DNA from: an uncultured Solirubrobacteraceae bacterium
GTDB lineage: Bacteria; Actinomycetota; Thermoleophilia; Solirubrobacterales; Solirubrobacteraceae
Assembly: GCA_902806205.1 (NCBI GenBank)
Contig: CADCVR010000078.1
Span: forward strand, 1 to 52,957
Length of the DNA: 52,957 bases
Direction of reading: 5' to 3'
Of this stretch, positions 1 to 7,838 are shown piece by piece (the first letter of the stretch is position 1; the number at the start of each line of letters is the position of its first letter). A program made the position numbers and the translations under genes. The notes under the pieces were generated by a model that was not told the origin of the DNA, made no database searches, and was given only the letters and a program-made list of their open reading frames with translations.

Positions 1-334
1 CGCGCGCACTCGGGCGCGGGAGGTCGGCCAACCCGCGCGGGCCCGCGTCGAGTGCGAACGCGACGCGGGCGCCGGCGAGCAGCTCGGCCGGGGCGGAGAA
101 CGCGGCGCGCCACAGCGGGGCGTCGGGCGCCGCGAGCGGGGTCGCGTCGTCGGGGCCGGGCAGAGCGGGCAGCCGGTGGGTGCGGCGACCGTCGTCGACG
201 AGCAGGACGGGCGAGGAGAGCCGCTCCCGCCCTTGGGAGCGCCAGCGCCCGGCGACCCGCAACAGCACCGTTCCGGGAGTGGCGGCGACGCGCTCGAAGA
301 GTTCGACCTCGAAGGCCACCGGACGCGCGCTCAT
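1..334 (-). CDS. hypothetical protein, N-terminal 111 residues only (runs off window)
   Basis: An open frame on the minus strand starts at ATG 334 (MSARPVAFEVELFERV) and continues without a stop to the window edge. It follows tmk on the same strand after a 49-base gap, so the two may be co-transcribed. A TACGAT box lies in that gap. The visible part looks like a soluble beta-rich domain with many hydrophobic/charged alternations (GTVLLRVAGRW, SSPVLLVDDG). There is no signal peptide or membrane segment in this stretch. I do not recognise the family. The reading frame is favoured over the overlapping plus-strand frames because it has an ordinary amino-acid composition, while those are Arg/Ala-rich as expected of antisense frames in such GC-rich DNA. 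Confidence 0.6.
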   Translation of the reverse strand, partial: MSARPVAFEVELFERVAATPGTVLLRVAGRWRSQGRERLSSPVLLVDDGRRTHRLPALPGPDDATPLAAPDAPLWRAAFSAPAELLAGARVAFALDAGPRGLADLPRPSAR

Positions 335-383
335 GGCTGGTAGGCCCTCACGAGAAACCCCAATCGTAAGGACTGCCGTCCCC

Positions 384-998
384 TCAGGGCGCGAGCGACG
401 CGGCGACAGCCTCGGAGGCTTCGGCGAGGACCGCCTCCGGGTCTGCGGCGGCGTCGAGCACGACGAAGCGCCCCGGCTCGGCGGCGGCCAGGGCGTCGTA
501 GGCGGCCCCCACCGAGGCGAAGAACGCGTCGCCCTCGCGCTCCAGGCGGTCGGGGGCGCCGCGCGCGGACTGGCGCGACCGTCCCGTCACCGGATCGACG
601 CGCAGCAGCAGCGTCTTGTCGGGAACCAGCCCGCCCGTCGCGAATGCGTTGATCGCCCGGATCGCCTCGACGCCGAGCCCGCGGCCGGCGCCCTGGTAGG
701 CGAGGGAGGAGTCCGCGAAGCGGTCCAGGAGGACGTCGTGCCCGCCGGCCAGCAGCGGGCGCACCCGCTCGGCGACGAGCTGGGCGCGCGCGGCGGCGTA
801 GAGGAGCGCCTCCGCCCGGGGGTCCACGTCGAGCGCGGGGTCGGTCACCAGCGCCCTCACCCGCTCGGCCAGCCCCACGCCTCCGGGCTCGCGCAGCAGC
901 GTCAGCGCCGGGAACACGGTGAGCAGGCCCGCGGCGAGCGTCGTCTTGCCCGAGCCGTCGAGACCCTCGAGCGTGATGAGCTTCCCGGCGGCCGGCAT
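384..998 (-). CDS. tmk: thymidylate kinase (dTMP kinase)
   Basis: The gene encodes 204 residues, the normal length for bacterial dTMP kinase, which phosphorylates dTMP to dTDP in DNA precursor synthesis. The P-loop GLDGSGKTT is at residues 12-20, the DRF motif of the nucleotide-binding core is at 92-94 within LDRFADSSLAYQG, and an Arg-rich lid segment (RSRQSARGAPDR) lies near 140-151. I chose ATG 998 because it places the start ten residues before the P-loop, as is usual; the open frame extends further upstream but has no family similarity there. It is divergent from holB with only 21 bases between the two start codons, so their control signals must overlap. In many bacteria tmk and holB are neighbours, which supports both calls. 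Confidence 0.96.
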   Translation of the reverse strand: MPAAGKLITLEGLDGSGKTTLAAGLLTVFPALTLLREPGGVGLAERVRALVTDPALDVDPRAEALLYAAARAQLVAERVRPLLAGGHDVLLDRFADSSLAYQGAGRGLGVEAIRAINAFATGGLVPDKTLLLRVDPVTGRSRQSARGAPDRLEREGDAFFASVGAAYDALAAAEPGRFVVLDAAADPEAVLAEASEAVAASLAP

Positions 999-1006
999 CG
1001 ACCGTC

Positions 1007-1012
1007 TAGCTT
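1007..1012 (+). promoter_or_regulatory. -10 box for leaderless holB transcript
   Basis: TAGCTT ends 7 bases before the holB GTG. No Shine-Dalgarno sequence lies between, so transcription would begin at or next to the start codon. The same TA(G/C)NNT arrangement recurs at many genes in this window. Confidence 0.5.
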
Positions 1013-1019
1013 CCCAGGC

Positions 1020-2150
1020 GTGTCGGTCGCCGAGCTCCTTCCCGCCACCGCGGCGCACCCCCACGCGCGGGCGGTGCTCGGCTCCGCCCTGCCGCCGGAG
1101 GGCGCGCCGTCGCACGCCTACCTCTTCCACGGGCCGGCCGGCGCGGGCAAGCGCGAGACGGCCCTGGCCCTCGCCGCCGTCCTGCTCGCCGAAGGCTCCG
1201 CGGACCCGCGTGACGCCGCCCGCCGTGCGACCGCCGCTGTTCACCCCGACCTCACGTGGGTTCGTCCGAGCGGCGCGGCGGAGATGCTCGTGGCCGACAT
1301 CGACCAACCCGTGGTCGCGGCCGCGACGCGCACCCCGTTCGAGTCCTCGCGGCGCGTGTTCGTCATCGAGCGCGCCGAGACGATGAACGACGCCACGGCC
1401 AACCGCATGCTCAAGACGCTCGAGGAGCCGCCGCCGTTCGCGCATCTCGTGCTGCTCACCGACCGCCTCGGCGACGTGCTGGCGACGATCCGCTCGCGCT
1501 GCCAGCTCGTGCGCTTCGAGGCGCCGACCGTCGCGGTTCTGGCCCAGCGCCTGGGGCGACACGGCGTGGGCGACCAAGCGGCCGACGCGTGCGCCCGCCT
1601 CGCGCTCGGCGACGGGGAACGCGCGTCGGAGCTCGCGCTGGGCGACGGGCCCGCACTGCGCCACGGCGCCGAGGCGTTCGCCCGTGCGGCGCTGCACGGA
1701 CGCACCGGCGAGCGGCCGTGGGTCGCCCTTCTCGAGCGCGCGGGTGAGCGGGGAGCCGCGGCGGCCACGCACGTGGAGGAGCGCGTGGCGGCCGACCTGC
1801 CGTTCTTGCCGCGGAAGGACCAGGCCCGCGCCAAGCGCGAGGGGAGTGAGGCGGCGAAGCGCTCGGGTCGCCGGGCACGGACCGACGCGCTCGACCAGGC
1901 GCTGCTCCTCGTCGGCCTGTGGTTCCGCGACGTGGCCGTGGTCGCCGACGGGGCGCGGGAGCTCGCGCACGCCTCCGACCGGCTCGAGGCGCTCGAGGAG
2001 GACGCCGCCGCCCTGCGCGATTCGCACCCGGCGCGCGCGGCCGTCGCGTACGTCGACGAGACGCGCGCGGCCCTGCGCCTGGTCAACGCGACCGAGGAGC
2101 TCGCGCTCGAGGCGCTCGCCTACCGGCTCGAGCGCACGCTGCGTCCCTGA
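1020..2150 (+). CDS. holB: DNA polymerase III subunit delta'
   Basis: The gene encodes 376 residues of a clamp-loader AAA+ ATPase-like subunit. A degenerate Walker A region, GPAGAGKRE, lies at residues 38-46. It is followed by the DIDQPV segment, the MLKTLEEPPP motif and the IRSRCQ motif, all hallmarks of the DnaX/HolB family. The protein helps load the beta clamp on DNA during replication. GTG 1020 is chosen because family similarity begins a few codons later (ELLPATAAHPHARAVL) and a TAGCTT box lies 7 bases upstream. The frame is open upstream to base 180, but that part is antisense to tmk. The Cys cluster that forms a zinc module in many delta' subunits is absent: the corresponding stretch (ADPRDAARRATAAVHPDL) keeps only the HPD. 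This is read directly from the sequence; loss of zinc binding is inferred. Confidence 0.93.
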   Translation: MSVAELLPATAAHPHARAVLGSALPPEGAPSHAYLFHGPAGAGKRETALALAAVLLAEGSADPRDAARRATAAVHPDLTWVRPSGAAEMLVADIDQPVVAAATRTPFESSRRVFVIERAETMNDATANRMLKTLEEPPPFAHLVLLTDRLGDVLATIRSRCQLVRFEAPTVAVLAQRLGRHGVGDQAADACARLALGDGERASELALGDGPALRHGAEAFARAALHGRTGERPWVALLERAGERGAAAATHVEERVAADLPFLPRKDQARAKREGSEAAKRSGRRARTDALDQALLLVGLWFRDVAVVADGARELAHASDRLEALEEDAAALRDSHPARAAVAYVDETRAALRLVNATEELALEALAYRLERTLRP

Positions 2151-2159
2151 CGCCCTCGC

Positions 2160-2975
2160 TCAGGCGATGATGCCCGTGCCCGCCAGCACGAGCACGAGCA
2201 GGCCGAGGACGATCCGGTAGGCCACGAACACCGAGATGGTGTGGTCGACCAGGAACTTCAGCAGGAACGCGATCGAGGCGTATCCCGCGGCGAAGGCGAG
2301 CACCGTCGCGATGAGCGTCGCGCCGGCGCCCGCGCTGCCGCCCTCGCCGATGTTGCGCAGCTCGAAGACCCCGGAGAGCACCACCGCCGGGATGGAGAGC
2401 AGGAACGAGTAGCGCGCGGCGGCCGGGCGGGCGAGGCCGAGGAAGAGACCCGCGGAGATCGTCGCGCCCGAGCGCGAGACGCCCGGGATCAGCGCGATGG
2501 CCTGGGCGCAGCCGATGACGATGCCGTCACGGAGGGTGAGGGTCTCGATCTCGCGCTCGCGGGTGGCGAAGCGCTCCGCCGCGAGCATCACGAAGGAGAA
2601 GAGGATCAGCGCGCTCCCGATGAGGTAGAGGTCCCGCGCCCCCGACTCGATCTGAGCGGAGAACGCGAGCCCCACGACCGAGATCGGCAGGGTCCCGAGC
2701 AGGATGTACCAGCCCACCCGCGCGTCGATGTCCGAGCGCAGCGCCGGGTCGCGGAGCGACCCGAACCACGTCGTGGCGATCCGCCACAGATCCGAGCGGA
2801 AGTAGACGAGGACGGCGAGCATCGTGCCGATCTGCGTGACGGCGGTGAAGGCCGCCCCCGGGTCCTCCCAGCCGAAGAACGCCGGGACGACCCGCAGGTG
2901 GCCCGAGCTCGAGATGGGCAGGAACTCGGTGAGGCCCTGGACGATCCCGAGGACGATGGCTTGCAGGACGTCCAT
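2160..2975 (-). CDS. uppP: undecaprenyl-diphosphatase (UppP/BacA family)
   Basis: The gene encodes 271 residues, the usual length. The protein is a polytopic membrane enzyme that recycles undecaprenyl diphosphate to the monophosphate carrier used for peptidoglycan and other wall polymers. The first catalytic motif, EFLPISSSGH, is at residues 17-26 and the second, PGVSRSG, at 164-170. Hydrophobic segments fill the rest, as expected for about eight helices. ATG 2975 gives the classic start MDVLQAIVLGIVQGLTEF. It is convergent with holB (10 bases between stops) and lies 34 bases downstream of the PHP gene on the same strand. The leader is CG-rich with no Shine-Dalgarno sequence. Confidence 0.97.
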   Translation of the reverse strand: MDVLQAIVLGIVQGLTEFLPISSSGHLRVVPAFFGWEDPGAAFTAVTQIGTMLAVLVYFRSDLWRIATTWFGSLRDPALRSDIDARVGWYILLGTLPISVVGLAFSAQIESGARDLYLIGSALILFSFVMLAAERFATREREIETLTLRDGIVIGCAQAIALIPGVSRSGATISAGLFLGLARPAAARYSFLLSIPAVVLSGVFELRNIGEGGSAGAGATLIATVLAFAAGYASIAFLLKFLVDHTISVFVAYRIVLGLLVLVLAGTGIIA

Positions 2976-2991
2976 GGGGGCGGCGGCGGGG

Positions 2992-2997
2992 ACCCTA
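2992..2997 (-). promoter_or_regulatory. -10 box upstream of uppP
   Basis: TAGGGT reads on the minus strand 16 bases before the uppP ATG, predicting a leader of about 9-10 bases without a Shine-Dalgarno sequence. uppP could therefore be transcribed independently of the PHP gene just upstream. Confidence 0.4.
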
Positions 2998-3009
2998 GCG
3001 GCTCCATCC

Positions 3010-3879
3010 CTACGGCTCGGCGATCGCGCCCAGGCGGGGGGTCAAGTCGTACGTGTCGAACGCGCGGAACGCGCTGAACCGGCGATGCCCCGGGCCGTGG
3101 AAGTCGGCCGAGCCCGTCGTGAGCAGCCCGCGCCGCTCGCAGTGACCGGTGACCAGCCGCGTCTGGGCCTCCGTGTGGGTGACGTAGAAGCACTCGACGC
3201 CGTCGAGGCCCATCGACGCGAAGCGGTCGACCGCGTCGAGCACCGCCGCGTCCTCGTCGAGGTCCCAGAACGGGTGGGCCCAGACCGCCAGGCCGCCGGC
3301 GTCGTGGATGGCGCCGATGGCCTCCTGCACCGTCGGCGTCGTGCGGCGGCGGTAGGCGGGCGCGCCCGGGACGAGGTAGGCCTCGAGCACCGCGCCGGCG
3401 TCGGTGAGCCGCTCGGCCTCCAGGCGGTCACGGTTGCCGGGGTGATCCCAGACGGCGCGCGCCAGGTGCGGGCGGCCGACGGGGGCACCGCCGGCCGCGC
3501 GGGCGTCGACCGCGGTTCGCGCAAGCGCCCAGCCGCACTCCGCGAGCGCCGCCAGCATCCGCGCGCCGCGCGCGTTGCGGTCCTCGCGGAACTCGTGCAG
3601 GGTTGCGAGGAACGCCGGCGCGTGGTGGTCGACGAGGTAGGCGCAGACGTGGAGGTCCTCCCGGGTGCCGTCGAGCGCGGAGAGCTCTGCTCCCGCGACC
3701 ACCTTGAGACCGTGGGCCTCCCCGCTCGCGAGCGCCTCGTCGACGCCGTCCACGGAGTCATGGTCCGTCAGCGCCAGGAGCTCGACCCCGGCCGCCGCCG
3801 CGGCGCCGACGACGCCGGCCGGCGGCAGCTCACCGTCGGACCAGCGCGAGTGTGATTGCAGGTCGAACGTCGGGCGCAT
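3010..3879 (-). CDS. PHP-domain phosphoesterase
   Basis: The gene encodes 289 residues of the PHP (polymerase and histidinol phosphatase) superfamily. These are metal-dependent phosphoesterases; relatives include the RNase AM/YciV (3',5'-nucleotide phosphatase) group. The metal-binding motifs are visible in order: DLQSHSRWSDG near the N-terminus, LTDHDSVDG around residue 40, AGGLAVWAHPFWD in the last third and GSADFHG near the C-terminus. ATG 3879 is chosen because it starts exactly at the first PHP motif (MRPTFDLQSHS). It lies upstream of uppP on the same strand and is divergent from the secreted glycosidase gene at 3956. The substrate cannot be told from sequence alone. Confidence 0.9.
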   Translation of the reverse strand: MRPTFDLQSHSRWSDGELPPAGVVGAAAAAGVELLALTDHDSVDGVDEALASGEAHGLKVVAGAELSALDGTREDLHVCAYLVDHHAPAFLATLHEFREDRNARGARMLAALAECGWALARTAVDARAAGGAPVGRPHLARAVWDHPGNRDRLEAERLTDAGAVLEAYLVPGAPAYRRRTTPTVQEAIGAIHDAGGLAVWAHPFWDLDEDAAVLDAVDRFASMGLDGVECFYVTHTEAQTRLVTGHCERRGLLTTGSADFHGPGHRRFSAFRAFDTYDLTPRLGAIAEP

Positions 3880-3939
3880 GCGGCGCGCCGCATCGTACGG
3901 CCGCCGGCGGAACCAGACCGTCGCGCCCACTGTCCGCGC

Positions 3940-3945
3940 TACATT
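3940..3945 (+). promoter_or_regulatory. -10 box for glycosidase-like gene
   Basis: TACATT lies 10 bases before ATG 3956, between the divergent PHP gene and the glycosidase-like gene. No Shine-Dalgarno sequence is visible. Confidence 0.4.
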
Positions 3946-3955
3946 CCCGCGGTCC

Positions 3956-4960
3956 ATGCGCCTCCGGGTCCCCGTCCTGCTCTTCCTGGCCGCTACAGGA
4001 CTCTTCGCGCCGGCCACAAAGGGCAAGCCCGCAGACGGCCCAGCGCCCAGGCAGCAGGCCGCGCGGGCCGAGCCCGCCCTCGGCTTCGCCGACCAGAAGC
4101 CGTCGATGTTCGCCGACCCGCGGTTCGTGGGCCTCGAGACGCGCCACGCCCGCCTCAACGTCCCGTGGGACGTCCTGCGCGACCCGTCGACCCTCGCGAA
4201 CGTCGACGCCTGGATGGTCGGCGCGCGCCGGCGCGGCATCGTGCCGCTGGTCACCGTCGACCGCTCGCGCCGGCGCGGGATGCAGAGCCGCAACCCGACT
4301 CCTCGGGTCCTGACGCGGCAGGTCCGCCGGTGGCGGTCGCGCTGGCTCGGCCAGGTCAACCAGATCTCGAGCTGGAACGAGGGCAACATCAACAAGCGTC
4401 CCGAGGTCGTGGCGCGCTGGTACCTCGCGATCCTCAAGGCCTGTCCGAGCTGCACCGTCCTGGGCGCGGACCTCGTCGACCGCCGGAACGCCGTCTCCTG
4501 GGCCCAGCGCTTCATCGCTGCGGCCGGGCGGACTCCGGCCGTGTGGGGCCTGCACAACTACATCGACTCGAACACCTTCCAGACGACGAACACGCGCGCC
4601 TTCCTCCGCGCGATCAAGGGCGAGGTGTGGCTGACGGAGACCGGCGGCGTGCTCAAGCGTGCACGCCCGTCGGTGCGCTTCTCCGGGACGGGCGCGCGGC
4701 ACGCCGCCGAGGCGACGAACTTCCTGCTGAAGCAGATCGTCCCGCTGGACCGCGAGCGCATCCGGCGCGTCTACCTCTACTCGTGGAGCACCGCGCCGAA
4801 CGAGAGGAACTGGGACTCCGGGGTCATCGGCCCCGACGGGAAGGCACGCCCGGCGCTCCGCGTCGTGCGCTGCTTCCTCGGCGATTGCAACGCGAAGCCC
4901 GCCGTCGCGGGAGCCCCGGTGCCGCCGGCGGCCGACACCGTCCAACCCGAGGGCGGCTGA
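3956..4960 (+). CDS. secreted glycoside hydrolase-like protein (clan GH-A type fold)
   Basis: The gene encodes 334 residues. The N-terminus, MRLRVPVLLFLAATGLFA, is a plausible signal peptide, so the protein is probably exported. A candidate acid/base Glu sits in SSWNEGNINKRPE near residue 143 and a candidate nucleophile Glu in VWLTETGG near residue 225. This two-glutamate arrangement at the ends of beta strands 4 and 7 is typical of clan GH-A (beta/alpha)8 glycosidases. Between them, WGLHNYIDSNTF resembles the His/Tyr strand of such enzymes. Two Cys pairs (CPSC; CFLGDC) may form disulfides. ATG 3956 is chosen for the signal peptide and the nearby TACATT box. The specific GH family and substrate are not identifiable by eye. 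Confidence 0.72.
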   Translation: MRLRVPVLLFLAATGLFAPATKGKPADGPAPRQQAARAEPALGFADQKPSMFADPRFVGLETRHARLNVPWDVLRDPSTLANVDAWMVGARRRGIVPLVTVDRSRRRGMQSRNPTPRVLTRQVRRWRSRWLGQVNQISSWNEGNINKRPEVVARWYLAILKACPSCTVLGADLVDRRNAVSWAQRFIAAAGRTPAVWGLHNYIDSNTFQTTNTRAFLRAIKGEVWLTETGGVLKRARPSVRFSGTGARHAAEATNFLLKQIVPLDRERIRRVYLYSWSTAPNERNWDSGVIGPDGKARPALRVVRCFLGDCNAKPAVAGAPVPPAADTVQPEGG

Positions 4961-5048
4961 AGGGCGCGTAGGGCGGGGCGGCCTGCAGGTCGCACCTACT
5001 CACAGGATCGTCACGATCTCGCGCCGCGGCGGTGGTCGACTCCGCGTC

Positions 5049-7234
5049 GTGATCCGTCTCAAGCTCCTCCGCCTCGCGGTCGCCACCGCCGCAGCCGTCG
5101 CCGCAGCCCCCGCCGCGGCGGTCGCCGCCCAGCCCACCCTCGAAGGCCGTGCCCTGCTGCCGGCCGATGCCAGCGCGCCCGCGCCGTTCCCGGCCATACG
5201 GGACACCAAGCCAGCGCCCGCCGCGGATGCGCGCCAGCCCGTCGGCGGCTTCAGCGCCCTGCTCGACGCTCCGGGGAAGGACACCTTCTGGGCCATGCCC
5301 GACAACGGCTTCGGCTCCAAGGCCAACTCGGCCTCCTTCCTGCTGCGCGTGTACCGCGTGCGGGTCGACTTCGAGCGCAGGGCGGGCGACGAGTCGGGCG
5401 TCGAGATCCTCGAGTCCGTCACCCTCCGTGACCCCGATCACAAGGTGCCGTTCACCCTCGTGACCGAGGGAACCGCCGAACGCCTCTTGACCGGAGGCGA
5501 CTTCGACCTCGAGTCCTTCCGCGTCGACCGTCGCGGCGAACTGTGGTTCGGCGAGGAGTTCGGGCCGTTCTTGCCGCACACCGACTCCACCGGGAAGCTG
5601 CTCGAGGCGCCGATCGCGCTCCCCGGCGTCCAGTCGCCCGACAAGCCGTTCCTCGGCGCGGGCACCGCGAACCTCAAGCGCTCCAACGGCTTCGAGGGGA
5701 TGGCGATCTCCCCGGACGGAGAGCGCCTGTATCCGGTGCTCGAGGGGCCGGTGGCCGGCGACGACCCCACGGTCCGCCGCGTCGCCGAGTTCGACATCGC
5801 GCGCAGCCGCTACACCGGCCGGCGGTGGGAGTACAAGGTCGCCGACGCGAGCCTCCGGTCAGTGACTTCACCGCGCTGTCGAAGGAGCGCTTCGTGGCGC
5901 TCGAGCGCGACAACTTCGAGGGCACCGCCGCGCGGCACAAGAAGGCCTTCGTCATCACGATCGACCGTCCGGGCGGCGTGCTGCCCAAGCGTGAGGTGCT
6001 CGACCTGCTCAACGTCGCCGATCCGGCCCGGATCTCCGAGCCGGCGAACCCGGGCGACGTCGGCATCGGCGACCCGTTCGCGATGCCCTACCAGACGATC
6101 GAGGCGGTCCTGCCGACGCGGGGCGACCGCCTGGCGCTCGTCAACGACACGAACTTCGGCTCGCGCGGGCGAAACCCGGGCGCGGACGACCCGTCGGACT
6201 TCATCGAGGTTCGCGTCCCGGGCCTGCGCGACGCCGGCGACGACGACGAGGACGAGGACGAGCAGGACGGCGACGAGGGCCACGGCAAGAAGGACAAGGA
6301 CAAGAAGGACAAGGACCGGGGAAAGAAGGGGAAGGAGAAGGGCGGCGGGGGGCACCGATCGCGGGCCACGACGCTCTCGATCATCGGCGACACGCCCTAC
6401 GGCGACGAGCAGGTCAGGCAGTTCCCGCTGCTGGTGGCCGATGTCGACCGCCAGCCCGACGTGCGCGGCGTGGTGCACCTCGGCGACGTCAAGAGCGGTT
6501 CGAGCACCTGCACCGACGAGCGCTTCAGGAGCGTCCTCGACCTGTTCAACACGTTCGACGATCCGTTCGTGCTGACGCCGGGAGACAACGACTGGACGGA
6601 CTGCCACCGGGCCAACAACGGCGCGTTCCTCCCGACGGAGCGCCTGGCCAAGGTTCGCGAGGTCTTCTACACGCGTCCCGGCCGCACCCTGGGCGGCCGG
6701 CCGATGAAGGTCGAGACGCAGGCCTCGGACCCCCGCTTCCGGCGCTACGTGGAGAACCAGCGCTTCGAGACGGGCGGCACGGTCATCGCCACCGTGCACG
6801 TGGTCGGGAGCAAGAACGGGCTGTTGCCCTGGTTCGGCGCCGCGGAGACGGCCGAGCAGCGCAACACACGCCTGGCCGAAGTGGCTGAGCGCGACGCGGC
6901 GAACCTCGCGTGGATCGACGCCGCCTTCGACCGCGCGCGCGAGTCCCGCGCCCGCGGCGTCGTCCTCGCGATGCAGGCCGACACCTTCGCCGCCGGGCCG
7001 GCGGGCTTCGAGCGGGTGCTCGAGCGCATCGCGAGTCGAGCGGCCGCCTTCGACGGCCCGGTCCTCCTGCTCCAGGGCGACACGCACAAGTACAGGACCG
7101 ACCAGCCGCTGCCGAACGTCACCCGCATCGTCGTGGAGGGCGAGACGGCCGCCGAGTGGTTGCGCCTGCGCATCGACGACGATCTCCCGGGCCTGTTCAG
7201 CTGGACCCGGGAAGCCGTGCCCGGCCTGAGCTGA
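5049..7234 (+). pseudogene. frameshifted secreted phytase-like esterase fused to metallophosphatase
   Basis: The reading begins at GTG 5049 with a clear signal peptide (MIRLKLLRLAVATAAAV, then an Ala-rich stretch). It continues as an esterase-like domain of the phytase family (PVGGFSALLDAPGKDTFWAM; FRVDRRGELWFGEEFGPF; SNGFEGMAISPDGERLYP). At about 5856 the frame breaks: upstream ends ...VADASL and the domain resumes one frame over as VSDFTALSKERFVALERDN. One base is missing, since inserting one restores L-P-V-S-D. After the esterase domain comes a strongly acidic then Lys-rich linker (about 6235-6350). Then a calcineurin-like phosphatase domain follows, with IIGDTPYGDEQ, VHLGDVKSGSS, TPGDNDW and LLQGDTHKY as metal-ligand motifs. 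The product would be about 728 residues. The break may be a real mutation or a sequencing error; no other lesion is visible, which favours an error or a very recent event. Confidence 0.8.
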
Positions 7235-7271
7235 CCCACCCCCCGAGCCGTCGCCGCGACGGCCCCGGCGC

Positions 7272-7277
7272 TACCCT
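7272..7277 (+). promoter_or_regulatory. -10 box for tRNA-Thr
   Basis: TACCCT lies 10 bases before the mature 5' end of the tRNA, a spacing that would give a 5' leader of only a few bases. Confidence 0.4.
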
Positions 7278-7287
7278 TCCGTCCCCC

Positions 7288-7360
7288 GCCGTCGTAGCTC
7301 AGCTGGTAGAGCACTTCACTCGTAATGAAGGGGTCAGCGGTTCGAATCCGCTCGACGGCT
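7288..7360 (+). tRNA. tRNA-Thr (anticodon CGT)
   Basis: A 73-base cloverleaf folds by eye. The acceptor arm GCCGTCG pairs with CGACGGC. The D arm is in GTAGCTCAGCTGGTAGAGCAC. The anticodon stem CTTCA/TGAAG encloses the loop CTCGTAA with anticodon CGT, reading ACG (Thr). The T arm contains GGTTCGAATCC. The discriminator base is T7360 and no CCA is encoded. A strong hairpin follows immediately. The 3' flank then contains mobile-element and gene remnants, so this tRNA probably marks an integration-prone edge of the accessory region. Confidence 0.95.
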
Positions 7361-7365
7361 TCACG

Positions 7366-7392
7366 GAAAGTCCCTGCTGAGCGGGGACTTTC
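7366..7392 (+). terminator. hairpin terminator after tRNA-Thr
   Basis: GAAAGTCCC (7366-7374) pairs perfectly with GGGACTTTC (7384-7392) around a 9-base loop, followed by the T-containing tract TGCGTTTCTGG. It lies six bases after the tRNA, so it most likely ends the tRNA transcript. Confidence 0.7.
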
Positions 7393-7415
7393 TGCGTTTC
7401 TGGGGGAGGTCCCTC

Positions 7416-7469
7416 CAACGCCGCGGCCGTGTGCGTGGCCTTGTGCCCGTCGACTCCGATCACGATCAT
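7416..7469 (-). pseudogene. IS110-family transposase, first ~18 codons only
   Basis: On the minus strand, ATG 7469 is preceded by a good ribosome site (GAGAGGGAGACCGAG). It begins MIVIGVDGHKATHTAAAL, which matches the start of IS110-family DEDD transposases, including the first catalytic Asp of the GVDxHK motif. After about 18-20 codons the similarity stops and the frame runs into the tRNA terminator and tRNA antisense. This is therefore a remnant of an insertion sequence truncated next to the tRNA. The rest of the transposase is not in the window. Confidence 0.65.
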
Positions 7470-7838
7470 CTCGGTCTCCCTCTCAACGTTGGTGATGAGC
7501 GGATCAACGGCGGACAGCACTCGTCTGGGGCGTCTTATGCGTTGGCGCGACTTCAGCGGCTGGCGCATTCGTCCACTGCCGTCGGCTGTTTCCGAACGGG
7601 TCTGTCGTAGCGATCGAGCGAGGTAGATGGGCAACCGCAGCCTGCGCGGCTTGAACGTGCCGCAGAGGTCTTCGTGATGCGCCATTCGACTATCGGGCGC
7701 TCGAAGCGCGCGTGGAAGCTGTTCGGCAAGAAAGCTCGTCACCGGCGTGAAGCGAACCGGAGCTAGCGGTCGGCCGCGGACGACTTCGCCCGTCCAGCGG
7801 AGAGGATCTCCCGGTCGCGACCATCTGACCGATCGAGC
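7470..7838. other. gene-poor stretch between IS110 remnant and DHFR-like gene
   Basis: No reading frame here shows a recognisable family or ordinary protein composition. The part next to the transposase start could be the non-coding end of the former IS110 element, which in that family encodes the guide (bridge) RNA. I could not identify its fold or recombination loops by eye. Confidence 0.3.

Noticed and set aside
180-1019. Upstream extension of holB to base 180
   Set aside because: It is antisense to tmk and Arg/Gly-rich with no family similarity; the conserved part begins just after GTG 1020.
1021-2027. Long minus-strand frame continuing tmk upstream
   Set aside because: It lies antisense to holB; tmk homology starts at ATG 998 and GC-rich DNA produces long antisense frames.
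7301-7316. Similarity of the 13-bp peroxidase element to the D arm of tRNA-Thr (CTGGTAGAGC)
   Set aside because: The match is 10 bases with no further tRNA similarity around either element; coincidence is likeliest.
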